From Caenispirillum bisanense (GTDB taxonomy: Bacteria > Pseudomonadota > Alphaproteobacteria > Rhodospirillales > Rhodospirillaceae): a stretch of DNA of 64,000 bases. The stretch's first letter is position 1, and the number at the start of each line of letters is the position of its first letter. This document shows positions 52,812 to 61,007 of this stretch, piece by piece. The notes under the pieces are model-generated. The model was not told the DNA's origin. It searched no databases and saw only the letters and a program-made list of their open reading frames with translations. The stretch is taken from contig NZ_OCNJ01000008.1 in the NCBI RefSeq assembly GCF_900230255.1, positions 186,001 to 250,000 on the forward strand, written 5' to 3'. The translations under genes and the position numbers were made by a program.

Positions 52812-53864
52812 ATGACCGACCGATGGAAACACCTGTGCCGAGGCGCCGGCAGCCTGCTGGGGGCGGCCGCCGTCGTCGCGGGCCTGGCGGTACCGCCGGC
52901 GACCGCCGCCGACACGGTGGCGGCGGTGCGCGAACGCGGCGTTCTGGCGTGCGGCATCGGCGAGATCCGCGGCCTCGCCGAGCGCCGCGACGACGGCCGA
53001 TTCGTCGGCTTCCGGGCCGACGTCTGCCGTGCCGTGGCGGCGGCGGTGCTGGGGGAGCCCGACGCGGTGGAGTTCGTGCCGCTGGTCGCCGGCGCCCGGT
53101 TCGAGGCCCTGGCGCGGAACGAGATCGACGTGCTCGTCGCCGGCGCCACCTGGACGCTGGCCCGCGACGCCGGCCTGCCGATCCAGTTCACCGGCGTCCA
53201 CTTCTACGACGGCCAGGGCTTCGTCGCCCACCGCCGCAGCGGCTGGACCAGTCTCGACGACGTGACCGAGGCGCGCGTCTGCGTCGTCAGCGACACCACT
53301 TCGCTCGACAACCTGCGCACCTTCGCCCGCACCACCGGCCGCCGGCTGGAGCCGGTGGAACGGGTGACGCGCGAAGGGGCATGGGAAGCCTTCGTCACCA
53401 ACGGCTGCGACCTGATGACCCAGGACATGACGGCCCTGGTCGCCGGCCTGCGGGCTCGCGCGGTCGACCTCGCCGACTACACGGTGCTGCCGGACCGTAT
53501 CTCGCGCGAGCCGCTGTCGCCCGCCGTGCGCGACGGCGACAAGCGCTGGGCGGCGCTGGTGCGCTTCGTCGTCAACGCCCTGGTACTGGCGGAAGCGGTC
53601 GGGGTGACCCAGGCGGTGGCGGCCGATCCCGCTGCGGCGGCGCCCGACGATCCGGAGGCGCGCCGCCTGCTCGGACTGGAGCCTGGCCTGGGGGCGGACC
53701 TCGGCCTCGACGACCAGTGGGCGCGGCGGGCGTTGGCCGCCGTCGGCCACTACGGCGAGGTGTTCGAGCGCCATCTGGGCGCCGGATCGCCGCTCGGCCT
53801 GCCGCGCGGCGACAATGCCCTGTGGCGCGACGGCGGGCTGCTCTACCCGCTGCCCATGCGCTGA
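52812..53864 (+). CDS. AapJ-like amino acid binding protein, copy 1
   Basis: A 350-residue periplasmic protein. A signal peptide (about 1-32, ending PATAA) precedes a two-lobe type II binding fold. The motifs VRERGVLACGIGE, FRADVCRAVAAAVLG, VLVAGATWTLARD, FYDGQGFVAHR, TDRISREPLSPAVR-like PDRISREPLSPAVRDGD, and the end DNALWRDGGLLYPLPMR match AapJ of the general L-amino acid transporter. No permease or ATPase genes are nearby. The second copy follows after 36 bp. An ATG ten codons upstream is less likely because it would break the signal peptide. Confidence 0.9.
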   Translation: MTDRWKHLCRGAGSLLGAAAVVAGLAVPPATAADTVAAVRERGVLACGIGEIRGLAERRDDGRFVGFRADVCRAVAAAVLGEPDAVEFVPLVAGARFEALARNEIDVLVAGATWTLARDAGLPIQFTGVHFYDGQGFVAHRRSGWTSLDDVTEARVCVVSDTTSLDNLRTFARTTGRRLEPVERVTREGAWEAFVTNGCDLMTQDMTALVAGLRARAVDLADYTVLPDRISREPLSPAVRDGDKRWAALVRFVVNALVLAEAVGVTQAVAADPAAAAPDDPEARRLLGLEPGLGADLGLDDQWARRALAAVGHYGEVFERHLGAGSPLGLPRGDNALWRDGGLLYPLPMR

Positions 53865-53900
53865 AGAAGAAAGCCGACGAAGAGAGAGAGGGGGATTCCG

Positions 53901-54953
53901 ATGACGACGAAGACGAGGGGGAGGCTGCGGGCGCTGGCCCGGGCCGCAGTGCTGGGCGGTGCGTTGCTGGCGGGCGTCGCCGCGGCCACCGATGCGCGGG
54001 CGGACACGCTGGAGGCGGTGCGCGAGCGCGGCGTCCTGCTGTGCGGCGTCGGCGAGGAATCGGGCTTCGCCAAGCGCGGCCCCGACGGCCGCGTGACCGG
54101 ATTGCGGGCCGACATGTGCCGCGCCATCGCGGCGGCGGCCATCGGCGACGGCGAGGCGGTGACCTTCGTGCCGCTGTTCTCCGCCGCCCGGTTCGACGCC
54201 CTGCGCGACGGCGAGATCGACGTGCTGGTGGGCGGTGCCACCTGGACGCTCGGGCGCGAGGCGACGCTCGGCATCCACTTCACCGGGGCGACCTTCTACG
54301 ACGGCCAGGGCTTCATCGCCCACCGCGCCGCGGGCTTCCGCCGCCTCGCCGACGTGACGGAGGCGCGCGTCTGCGTCGTCGCCGAAACCACCAGCATCGA
54401 GAACCTGAAGGCGTGGATGCGCGCCAGCGGCAAGACGCTGACGCCGGTGGAACTGGTCACCTCCGACGGGTCGTGGAACACTTTCCTCGGCCATGGCTGC
54501 GAGATCATGACCAACGACATCGCCGGCATGGTCATGGCGCTGAGCGACCGCGCCCCCGACCCCGAGGCCTTCGTCGTCTTCCCCGACCTGATCTCGCGCG
54601 AGCCGCTGTCGCCGGCGGTGCGCAACGACGACCCGCGCTGGGAGACGCTGGTGCGCTTCGCCATGAACGCTCTGATTCTGGGCGAGGCCAAGGGGGTGAC
54701 GCAGGCCATGGCCGCCGATCCCGCGGCGACCGTCGACGACCCGGAAACCCGCCACCTGCTCGGGCTCGAACCGGGCATCGGGGCGCCGCTCGGACTGGAC
54801 GACGGCTGGGCGCGGCGCGCCATCGCCGTCGCCGGCAATTACGGCGAGATCTTCGACCGCAACCTGGGCGCCCAGTCGCGCTACCACATGGACCGCGGCC
54901 TCAACGCGCTGTGGACCGACGGCGGCCTGCTGTATCCCCTGCCGATCCGCTGA
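53901..54953 (+). CDS. AapJ-like amino acid binding protein, copy 2
   Basis: A 350-residue paralogue of the preceding gene with the same length and motif order (VRERGVLLCGVGE, VLVGGATWTLGRE, FYDGQGFIAHR, PDLISREPLSPAVRNDD, LNALWTDGGLLYPLPIR). It has its own signal peptide (about 1-34) and a GAGAGGGGG ribosome site. Cysteines at the N-lobe and in NGC/HGC-type positions are kept in both copies. The pair arose by tandem duplication and has diverged substantially, so the two may bind different ligands. Confidence 0.9.
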   Translation: MTTKTRGRLRALARAAVLGGALLAGVAAATDARADTLEAVRERGVLLCGVGEESGFAKRGPDGRVTGLRADMCRAIAAAAIGDGEAVTFVPLFSAARFDALRDGEIDVLVGGATWTLGREATLGIHFTGATFYDGQGFIAHRAAGFRRLADVTEARVCVVAETTSIENLKAWMRASGKTLTPVELVTSDGSWNTFLGHGCEIMTNDIAGMVMALSDRAPDPEAFVVFPDLISREPLSPAVRNDDPRWETLVRFAMNALILGEAKGVTQAMAADPAATVDDPETRHLLGLEPGIGAPLGLDDGWARRAIAVAGNYGEIFDRNLGAQSRYHMDRGLNALWTDGGLLYPLPIR

Positions 54954-55029
54954 CGGCGGCAGGAACCCTGGGCACACGGGGGCGTTCATGGGCCAGAACA
55001 CCCCCGATCTGCCGCAGGAGACCCGCGCC

Positions 55030-55515
55030 ATGATACCGGATACAGCCGCCCGCATCCGCGATCACTCCGCCGACAGCGCCAACGCGCGCATCGACGACGA
55101 GACCGAGCGCCGGGTGCTGACGGCGGCGCACCGGCTGCAGGAACTGCAGGGCCGCATGCACGACCTGGAAAGCCGCCTGCGCGACCTCGACGGCGAGTGG
55201 GACGTGGAGCGCACGCTCATGGCCAATGCCGCCACCCTGACGGTGATCGGCAGCCTGCTGACCGCCTTCGTCGACCGCCGCTTCGTGGTGATTCCGGCGG
55301 TGGTGTCGAGCTTCCTGCTGCAGCACGCCTTGCAGGGCTGGTGCCCGCCGTTGCCCCTCTTCCGCCGCCGCGGCGTCCGCTCGGCGCGCGAGATCGAGGA
55401 GGAACGGGTGGCCCTGAAGGCCCTGCGCGGCGACTTCGACGGCCTGCCCGGCACGCCGGCCACCGGCGGGCACGACCGCGGCCGCGCCGCCCTGGCGGCG
55501 GCCCGCCGCGCCTGA
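55030..55515 (+). CDS. DUF2892-like membrane protein
   Basis: A 161-residue protein. A charged helical N-terminal part (about 1-65, coiled-coil-like LQELQGRMHDLESRLRDLD) is followed by two hydrophobic segments (about 73-87 and 92-110) and the motif LQHALQGWCPPLPLFRRRGVRSAREIEEERVALKALRGDF, as in DUF2892 proteins, some of which bear a rhodanese. The ATG at 55030 is chosen for its AGGAG; an ATG at 54988 is an alternative. It follows the second binding protein by 76 bp and is closed by the terminator at 55534. Confidence 0.8.
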   Translation: MIPDTAARIRDHSADSANARIDDETERRVLTAAHRLQELQGRMHDLESRLRDLDGEWDVERTLMANAATLTVIGSLLTAFVDRRFVVIPAVVSSFLLQHALQGWCPPLPLFRRRGVRSAREIEEERVALKALRGDFDGLPGTPATGGHDRGRAALAAARRA

Positions 55516-55533
55516 CCCGGTTCATCGCCGACG

Positions 55534-55567
55534 AAAAAGGGGAGCCGCGGCGCGCGGCTCCCCTTTT
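55534..55567 (+). terminator. Rho-independent terminator after the DUF2892-like gene
   Basis: A stem of about 10 bp, GGGGAGCCGCG with CGCGGCTCCCC, flanked by AAAAA on the left and TTTT on the right, 18 bp after the stop. It faces the convergent DUF1150 gene and could serve both. Confidence 0.88.
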
Positions 55568-55609
55568 CCTGCAAGGCGGGGCGGCGATGGTGCCGCAGCA
55601 GTGGCGGCG

Positions 55610-55843
55610 TCAGTGCACGCTCACCGGCTCCAGGTCGTTCTGGCGGATGGCGGCCCAGGCGAGATCGCGGCTCTGCGCGACGCCGAGCTGGGTGCCGTCG
55701 CCGGCGTGGATGGACCAGAAGACCTGCCCGTCGACGTCCATGTACTTGGCGTAGGCCAGGTCCTCGGCCCCCAGCGCGGCCAGTTCGGCGGGGCTGATGG
55801 TGGGGCGGGCGGTCTGCTCCAGGCTCTGAATCTTGTCGGTCAT
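55610..55843 (-). CDS. DUF1150 family protein
   Basis: A 77-residue protein recognised as DUF1150: the ISPAELAALGAEDLAYAK block, then MDVDGQVFWSIHAGDGTQLGVAQSRDLAWAAIRQNDLEPVSVH. The family is alphaproteobacterial, of unknown function, and very often sits next to a small heat shock protein gene, as here (184 bp upstream on the same strand). It may be part of the heat-shock response. Confidence 0.93.
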   Translation of the reverse strand: MTDKIQSLEQTARPTISPAELAALGAEDLAYAKYMDVDGQVFWSIHAGDGTQLGVAQSRDLAWAAIRQNDLEPVSVH

Positions 55844-56027
55844 GGTGTCCCTCGCTCCGCGGTCGCCGACCCGCCCTACGCGGCATCGGAACGAACACGG
55901 TCATTGTGCTCTTATGATGTGAACGAAAGGTTTCCGCCCGCCGTTCGCGCGTTCTGCAGCGCGCGCAGGCCTGCCCGGTGGGAAATGCCCGGTCCGGGCG
56001 GCGGACCTCGCCGATCGGAGCGCGTCG

Positions 56028-56504
56028 TCAGTCGCGGCCGTCGGGCTTCATCTCGATGGTGCGGGCGGCCTTGCGGCCGTCGGCGCCGGCGCCTTTGGTC
56101 TCGATCTTGATCTGGCAGACCTTGGGTTCCGGCATGGGGCGTTCGAGGTCGATGTTGAGCAGCCCGTTGTCGAGCCACGCCCCCTTCACCACGATGCCTT
56201 CCGCCAGCACGAAGCTGCGCTGCCACTGCCGCGTCGCGATGCCGCGGTGGAGGAACACGCGGTCGGCGTCGTCGCGGGTCTGACGGCCGCGGATGACCAG
56301 CTGGTTGTCCTCGGTGGTGACGGCCAGGTCGTCGTCGGAGAAACCGGCGACCGCGAGCGTGATGCGCAGGCCGTTCTCGCCGATCTGTTCGATGTTGTAC
56401 GGGGGGTAGCCCTCGGCCGAGCTTTTGGCGACGCGGTCGAGCACGCGCTCGAACTGGTCGAACCCGAGCAGCAGGGGGCTGTTGAAGACGGACAGGCGGG
56501 TCAC
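56028..56504 (-). CDS. Hsp20 / IbpA-type small heat shock protein
   Basis: A 158-residue alpha-crystallin-type chaperone that holds unfolding proteins. It opens MTRLSVFNSPLLLGFDQFERVLDRV, typical of IbpA-like members; the core YNIEQIGENGLRITLAVAGFS, the VIRGRQ strand, and the C-terminal GLLNIDLERPMPEP motif follow. The GTG at 56504 has GAGGAGAA upstream. In the 160 bp upstream no classic ROSE hairpin was confirmed. It precedes DUF1150. Confidence 0.93.
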   Translation of the reverse strand: MTRLSVFNSPLLLGFDQFERVLDRVAKSSAEGYPPYNIEQIGENGLRITLAVAGFSDDDLAVTTEDNQLVIRGRQTRDDADRVFLHRGIATRQWQRSFVLAEGIVVKGAWLDNGLLNIDLERPMPEPKVCQIKIETKGAGADGRKAARTIEMKPDGRD

Positions 56505-56666
56505 GATCGCGTTCTCCTCATTCGCCTGAGCGAGCCCGGCGCGGGGCCCGTGCGGCACCCCGTTTCGGTCGTGGAGCGCCCGACCGCAGACGGCATCGGG
56601 CGCAGAGCATATTTCGGGAGAACCGCCCTGATCGTCAAGTGTGCTGCGGGCGGGGGTCCGTCGGCC

Positions 56667-57419
56667 TCAGCCGCCGATTTCCAGGCGGGCGATGTTGTCC
56701 TGCGCCTGCTGCGCCTCGGGGCTGTCGGGCGGGGCGACCGCCAGCAGCGCCTTCCACGCCGCCCGCGCCGCCGCGTCGTCGCCGCCGAGCCGGGCGAGGA
56801 CGCCCTTCTCCAGCAGCGCCCCCAGGGCATCGGGGTCGAGCGCCAGGGCGCGGTCGACGTCGGCCCGGGCATCGGTCAGGCGGTCGAGGTAGCGGTAGGC
56901 GGTGGCGCGGTAGACCAGGGCGTCCACCCGGTTCGGGTCGAGCTCCAGCGCCCGCGTCAGGTCGGCGGCGGCCTCGGCGTAGTTCTTGGCCGAGCCCAGC
57001 GTGACGGCGCGGTCGACGAGCAGCACCGGGTCGTCGGGCGTCAGTTCGAGCGCGGTGGTCTGGGCGGCGTTGGCGCGTTCCAGGTTGCCGTCGAGCATCC
57101 AGGCCTGCGCCGCCTGCGCCAGCATGCCGGCCCGCACCTCGGGCGCGCGGGTGGAGGTGGTGGCGAGCATTTCCAGGCGCTCGGCCGCCTCCTTGTACTC
57201 TTCGAGGCCGATGAGGGCGACGGCGGCGCAGTGGCGGGCGGGCTCGCCGCCGGCGAGGCCGATCCACTGGCCGGCCTTCTCCCACGCCTCCTTGGGCTGT
57301 TCGGCGGCGAGGCGCATGCAGTCGCGGTACATCTGCGCCTCGGTCACCTGCTGGGCGGCGGCGGGCGAGGCGGCGGCCGGCAGCAGCAGGGCGGCGAGGG
57401 TGAGCGGCAGGATCTTCAT
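56667..57419 (-). CDS. Exported tetratricopeptide repeat protein
   Basis: A 250-residue protein with a signal peptide (about 1-22, MKILPLTLAALLLPAAASPAAA). It then has about six helical repeats of TPR type, for example ALELTPDDPVLLVDRAVTLG, ADLTRALELDPNRVDALVYRATAYR and ARADVDRALALDPDALGALLEKGVLAR. It probably acts as a periplasmic scaffold. No partner is known. It is divergent from the epimerase-like gene across 83 bp. Confidence 0.87.
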   Translation of the reverse strand: MKILPLTLAALLLPAAASPAAAQQVTEAQMYRDCMRLAAEQPKEAWEKAGQWIGLAGGEPARHCAAVALIGLEEYKEAAERLEMLATTSTRAPEVRAGMLAQAAQAWMLDGNLERANAAQTTALELTPDDPVLLVDRAVTLGSAKNYAEAAADLTRALELDPNRVDALVYRATAYRYLDRLTDARADVDRALALDPDALGALLEKGVLARLGGDDAAARAAWKALLAVAPPDSPEAQQAQDNIARLEIGG

Positions 57420-57502
57420 GGGGTCGCACCGGGTCGGCTTGAGGGGCGGGCGTCGGGGCCCTACAGTCGGAGGCCAATGTGGCGAATTTGCAAGAGGATG
57501 TC

Positions 57503-58381
57503 ATGACCGAACCCGGCCGCCTGTTCGTCTTCGGCCTCGGCTTCAGCGGCACGGTGCTGGCGCGCCGCTTTCTGGCCGCCGGCTGGCGTGTCGCCGGCAC
57601 CAGCCGCTCGGCCGAAAAGCGCGACCGGCTGGCGGCGCAGGGCATCGAGGCCTACGCCTTCGACCGCGACCATCCCCTGCCGGCGGAGGCGCTGGCCGGG
57701 GCGACCCACGTGGTCGTCTCGGTGCCGCCCGACGAGGCGGGCGACCCGGTGGCGGCGGTGCACGGGGCGGACCTCGCCGCCCTGCCCTCCCTGCGCTGGC
57801 TCGGCTACCTGTCGACCACCGGCGTCTACGGCGACCGCCGGGGCGGCTGGGTGGACGAGACGACGCCCGTCGCCCCCGACGTCGGCCGCAGCGAGCGCCG
57901 CGTGCGGGCGGAGGAGGCGTGGCTCGCCCTGGCGCGCGACCACGGCCTGCCGGTGCACGTCTTCCGGCTGGCGGGCATCTACGGCCCGGGGCGCAGTGCC
58001 ATCGACATGGTGCGGTCGGGCCGGGCGCGGCGGGTCATCAAGGAGAACCAGGTGTTCTGCCGCATCCACGTGGAGGACATCGCGACGGTGCTGCAGGCGA
58101 GCATGGCGCGGCCGCGTCCGGGCGCGATCTACAACGTCGCCGACGACGAACCAGCGGCGCCCGAGCTGCCCATCGAGGAAGCCGCCCGCCTGCTCGGCGT
58201 CGCCCCGCCGCCGGCGGTGCCCTTCGAACAGGCCGACCTGTCCCCCATGGCGGCGAGCTTCTACCGCGACAGCCGCCGGGTGCGAAACGACCGCATCAAG
58301 GACGAACTGGGCGTCCGCCTCGCCTACCCCACCTACCGCGAGGGGCTGCGGCAGGTGCTGGCGGCGGAAGGGGACGGCTGA
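57503..58381 (+). CDS. NAD(P)-dependent epimerase/dehydratase-like SDR protein
   Basis: A 292-residue atypical short-chain dehydrogenase. The dinucleotide motif is FVFGLGFSGTVLARRF, then YLSTTGVYGDRRGGWVDE with the catalytic Tyr, and FRLAGIYGPGR. The C-terminal part (CRIHVEDIATVL, YNVADDEPA) is epimerase-like. Such proteins of the YeeZ type are common, but the substrate is unknown. The ATG at 57503 has GAGG upstream; an ATG at 57479 is possible. Confidence 0.85.
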   Translation: MTEPGRLFVFGLGFSGTVLARRFLAAGWRVAGTSRSAEKRDRLAAQGIEAYAFDRDHPLPAEALAGATHVVVSVPPDEAGDPVAAVHGADLAALPSLRWLGYLSTTGVYGDRRGGWVDETTPVAPDVGRSERRVRAEEAWLALARDHGLPVHVFRLAGIYGPGRSAIDMVRSGRARRVIKENQVFCRIHVEDIATVLQASMARPRPGAIYNVADDEPAAPELPIEEAARLLGVAPPPAVPFEQADLSPMAASFYRDSRRVRNDRIKDELGVRLAYPTYREGLRQVLAAEGDG

Positions 58382-58414
58382 GGGCCTTCACGGCCGCCGG
58401 GCGCCGGGCGTGAC

Positions 58415-58589
58415 GCCGTGAACGGCCGGATCAAGTCCGGCCATGACAATTTTCTTCTGCTTATAAAACACTTGTCATGCGCGGGCTCGACCCGCGCATC
58501 CACGGCTCCCCTGCCGTTCATCGTGGAGGACGGCGCCCACGGCTGTCGGTCGTGACGCCGTGGATGGCCGGGTCGAGCCCGGCCATGAC
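58415..58589. repeat. Three REP-type hairpins (locus C)
   Basis: Copies at 58415-58446 (arms GGCCGGA/TCCGGCC), 58474-58506 (opposite orientation, GCGCGGG/CCCGCGC) and 58557-58589 (GGCCGGG/CCCGGCC). They lie in the 292-bp gap between the epimerase-like gene and the converging phoU. An AATTTTCTT tract follows the first and third copies. No gene is in this gap. Confidence 0.85.
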
Positions 58590-58625
58590 AATTTTCTTAT
58601 GTTCATCAAGCACTCACCCCGCCCC

Positions 58626-58644
58626 GGCCCCCGAGTCGGGGGCC
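58626..58644 (-). terminator. Hairpin after phoU (possible terminator)
   Basis: GGCCCCC and GGGGGCC pair around GAGTC, 29 bp beyond the phoU stop. No T-run follows, so this is only a possible terminator. Confidence 0.4.
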
Positions 58645-58673
58645 TTGGGCGCGTGGCGTCGCCGTCCCGCCTC

Positions 58674-59405
58674 TCAGCCGTCGAAGTGCTTCGGTTCGAC
58701 GATGGTGAAGCTCGACGTGTCGTTCTTCGGGCGGTCGGTCTTCAGTGTCTTGCCGGTGACCAGGTAGTAGGTCATTTCCGCCAGGTTGGTGGCCTGGTCG
58801 CCGATGCGCTCCAGGTTCTTGGCGATGAACAGCAGATGGGTGCACGGCGTGATGTTGCGCGTGTCTTCCATCATGTAGGTCAGCAGCTCGCGGAACAGGC
58901 TGGAATAGAAGTCGTCCACCTCGCTGTCGCGGTTGCGCACGGCGATGGCGCGCTCCACGTCGCGGCGCAGGTAGGCGTCCACCGACTGCTTGAGCATGTC
59001 GAGCACCAGCCAGCCCATGCGCACCGCCGACTTGAGCGGCGGCACCGCCGGGCTTTCGTGCAGCACGTGGACGCGCTTGGCGCAGGAGGCGGCGTTGTCG
59101 CCGATGCGCTCCAGCGTCGCCGCCGCCTTCAGCGACTGGATGATGGCGCGGAGGTCGTCGGCCATGGGCTGGCGCAGGGCCAGCATGCGGATGGCGAATT
59201 CCTCGACGTCGGTGTGCACCACGTCGATCTGGTGGTCGTCTTCCACCACGCGCTTGGCCTTGGCCTCGTCGCCGTCCAGGATGGACTGCAGGGCGTCGGC
59301 CAGCTGCGTTTCCGCGAGGCCGCCCATGCGCGCGATCATCTCGTTGAGGTGCGTCAGCTCCTCGTCGAAGGAACGGACCGTATGGGGATCGCCGTAGCCG
59401 GCCAT
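58674..59405 (-). CDS. phoU: Phosphate signalling protein PhoU
   Basis: A 243-residue PhoU with two similar three-helix halves. The metal-binding signatures are present twice: AAATLERIGDNAASCAKR and IAKNLERIGDQATNLAEM. It signals phosphate sufficiency from the Pst transporter to PhoR. The ATG at 59405 has AGGAG upstream. It lies 86 bp after phoR; the usual pstSCAB genes are not between them. Confidence 0.96.
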   Translation of the reverse strand: MAGYGDPHTVRSFDEELTHLNEMIARMGGLAETQLADALQSILDGDEAKAKRVVEDDHQIDVVHTDVEEFAIRMLALRQPMADDLRAIIQSLKAAATLERIGDNAASCAKRVHVLHESPAVPPLKSAVRMGWLVLDMLKQSVDAYLRRDVERAIAVRNRDSEVDDFYSSLFRELLTYMMEDTRNITPCTHLLFIAKNLERIGDQATNLAEMTYYLVTGKTLKTDRPKNDTSSFTIVEPKHFDG

Positions 59406-59491
59406 GTCTCGGACACTCCTGTGGATTGCGGGCACAGCGTGTGCGCCGTTTCCTGACAATTACCGCAATATGCCGGTCATGAAAGTTAAAT

Positions 59492-61000
59492 TTACGAGGC
59501 GGTTCCGGGGCCGCCCGGCGCCTGCAACGGCAGGTGGACGGTGAAGGTGGAACCCTCGCCGACGGTCGAGTCGATGGTCAGCGCCCCGCGGTGGCGCGCC
59601 ACGATGTGCTTGACGATGGCGAGCCCGAGCCCGGTGCCGCCGAGCTTGCGCGAGCGCGCCGTGTCGACGCGGTAGAACCGTTCCGTCAGGCGCGGCAGGT
59701 GCTCCTTGGCGATGCCCTCGCCGCGGTCGCGCACCGACACCCGCAGGCACGGGCCGCGGCTGGTGGCCGGCATGTTGGCCGGGCCGCGCGGCACCACCAC
59801 GGCGGTGACGTCTACGGTGGTGTCCTCCCGCCCGTACTTGAGCGCGTTGGCGAGCAGGTTCTGGAACACCTGCGCCAGCTCGTCGCGCTCGCCGGGCACG
59901 GCGGGAATGGTGTCGGGAACGTGCAGCCGCACCGTCATGGCCTTCTTGTGGGCCTGCGGCTCCAGCCCTTCCACCGTCCGGGTGAGGATCTCGCGCACGT
60001 CGGCGGTGCCGGTGGGCGGCGTGTGCTCGTGCAGCTCGATGCGCGACAGGCTGAGCAGGTCCTCGATGAGGCGGCGCATGCGCTCGGCCTGGTCCTGCAT
60101 GATGACGAGGAAGCGGTCGCGCGCCTCGGTGTCGTCGCGGGCCGGGCCGCGCAGGGTCTCGATGAAGCCGAGCAGGCTGGCGAGCGGCGTGCGCAGCTCG
60201 TGGCTGGCGTTGGCGACGAAGTCGGCGCGCATTTCCTCCATGCGCACCAGCGTCGTGATGTCGTTGAGCACCAGCAGCACGCGCGAGCCGTCCGCCGCCG
60301 GTGCCGGCAGCGGCTCCACCACCAGGGTGAAGGTGCGGCCCGAGGGGGCGGACTGGGTGAACTGCAGCTGCCGCCCGGCGCCGCCGGCCATGACCTCGCC
60401 CACCGCCTCCAGCACGTCGGGCGCGCGCAGCACCGTGGCCAGGTTGGTGTCGCGCGCCTCGCGCCCGGCGAAGCGGCGGGCGGCGTCGTTGGCCCAGGTG
60501 ATGCGGCGGTCGGCGCCGACCATGAAGAGCGGTTGCGGCAGGCTGTCGAGCACCGCCTCGGTGGAACGCGCCGAGGCTTCCGCCTTCTGCCAGCGGCCGG
60601 CCCAGTGGCGGGCGAGCTGGCCGGCGGCGGCGGTGACGTCGCGCGCCGGTTCCGACCAGTGCAGGCGCGGGGCGGCCGGCGGGCTCGGCGTCGCCTCGGC
60701 CACCAGCCGGCGGATGTAGGAAACGGCGGTGTAGAAGTCGGTGGCGAACAGGCGCACCAGGAAGGCCGTGGCGGCGAAGATCAGCACGCCCCACAGCATG
60801 GCCGGCACGACGCGCAGCTGGCCGGCCAGCACCATGACGATGAAGGCGACGGCGGTCGGCGCGCAGACCAGCGCCGTCAGCCCGATCACCCGGGCGAACG
60901 GCGCCGGCGCCCGCCGGCCGGGCGGCGGGGCGGGGGTGTCGAAGCCTTCGGCCATCTCGTCCTCCACCGCCGCGGCGCCGCCGGCCATCGCTGCCGTCAC
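59492..61000 (-). CDS. phoR: Phosphate regulon sensor kinase PhoR
   Basis: A 502-residue membrane histidine kinase. Two hydrophobic segments (about 38-62 and 67-88), a PAS region (about 145-255), a HisKA domain with NASHELRTPLASLLGFIETLRG and an ATPase domain (NLLANALKYGRE, VRDRGEGIAKEHLPRLTERFYRVD, GTGLGLAIVKHI). The ERFYRVD block is characteristic of PhoR. It starts 7 bp after maeB stops and is followed by phoU. phoB is not in the window. Confidence 0.92.
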   Translation of the reverse strand: MTAAMAGGAAAVEDEMAEGFDTPAPPPGRRAPAPFARVIGLTALVCAPTAVAFIVMVLAGQLRVVPAMLWGVLIFAATAFLVRLFATDFYTAVSYIRRLVAEATPSPPAAPRLHWSEPARDVTAAAGQLARHWAGRWQKAEASARSTEAVLDSLPQPLFMVGADRRITWANDAARRFAGREARDTNLATVLRAPDVLEAVGEVMAGGAGRQLQFTQSAPSGRTFTLVVEPLPAPAADGSRVLLVLNDITTLVRMEEMRADFVANASHELRTPLASLLGFIETLRGPARDDTEARDRFLVIMQDQAERMRRLIEDLLSLSRIELHEHTPPTGTADVREILTRTVEGLEPQAHKKAMTVRLHVPDTIPAVPGERDELAQVFQNLLANALKYGREDTTVDVTAVVVPRGPANMPATSRGPCLRVSVRDRGEGIAKEHLPRLTERFYRVDTARSRKLGGTGLGLAIVKHIVARHRGALTIDSTVGEGSTFTVHLPLQAPGGPGTAS

Positions 61001-61007
61001 GTCCGCC

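Noticed and set aside
39931-58589. Regularly recurring short repeats as a CRISPR array
   Set aside because: They occur as pairs or triplets in alternating orientation at distant intergenic loci, with no uniform spacers and no cas genes.
59406-59491. Pho box in front of phoU
   Set aside because: The segment CTTTCATGACC read leftward is only partly like a Pho box and has no clear second direct repeat.
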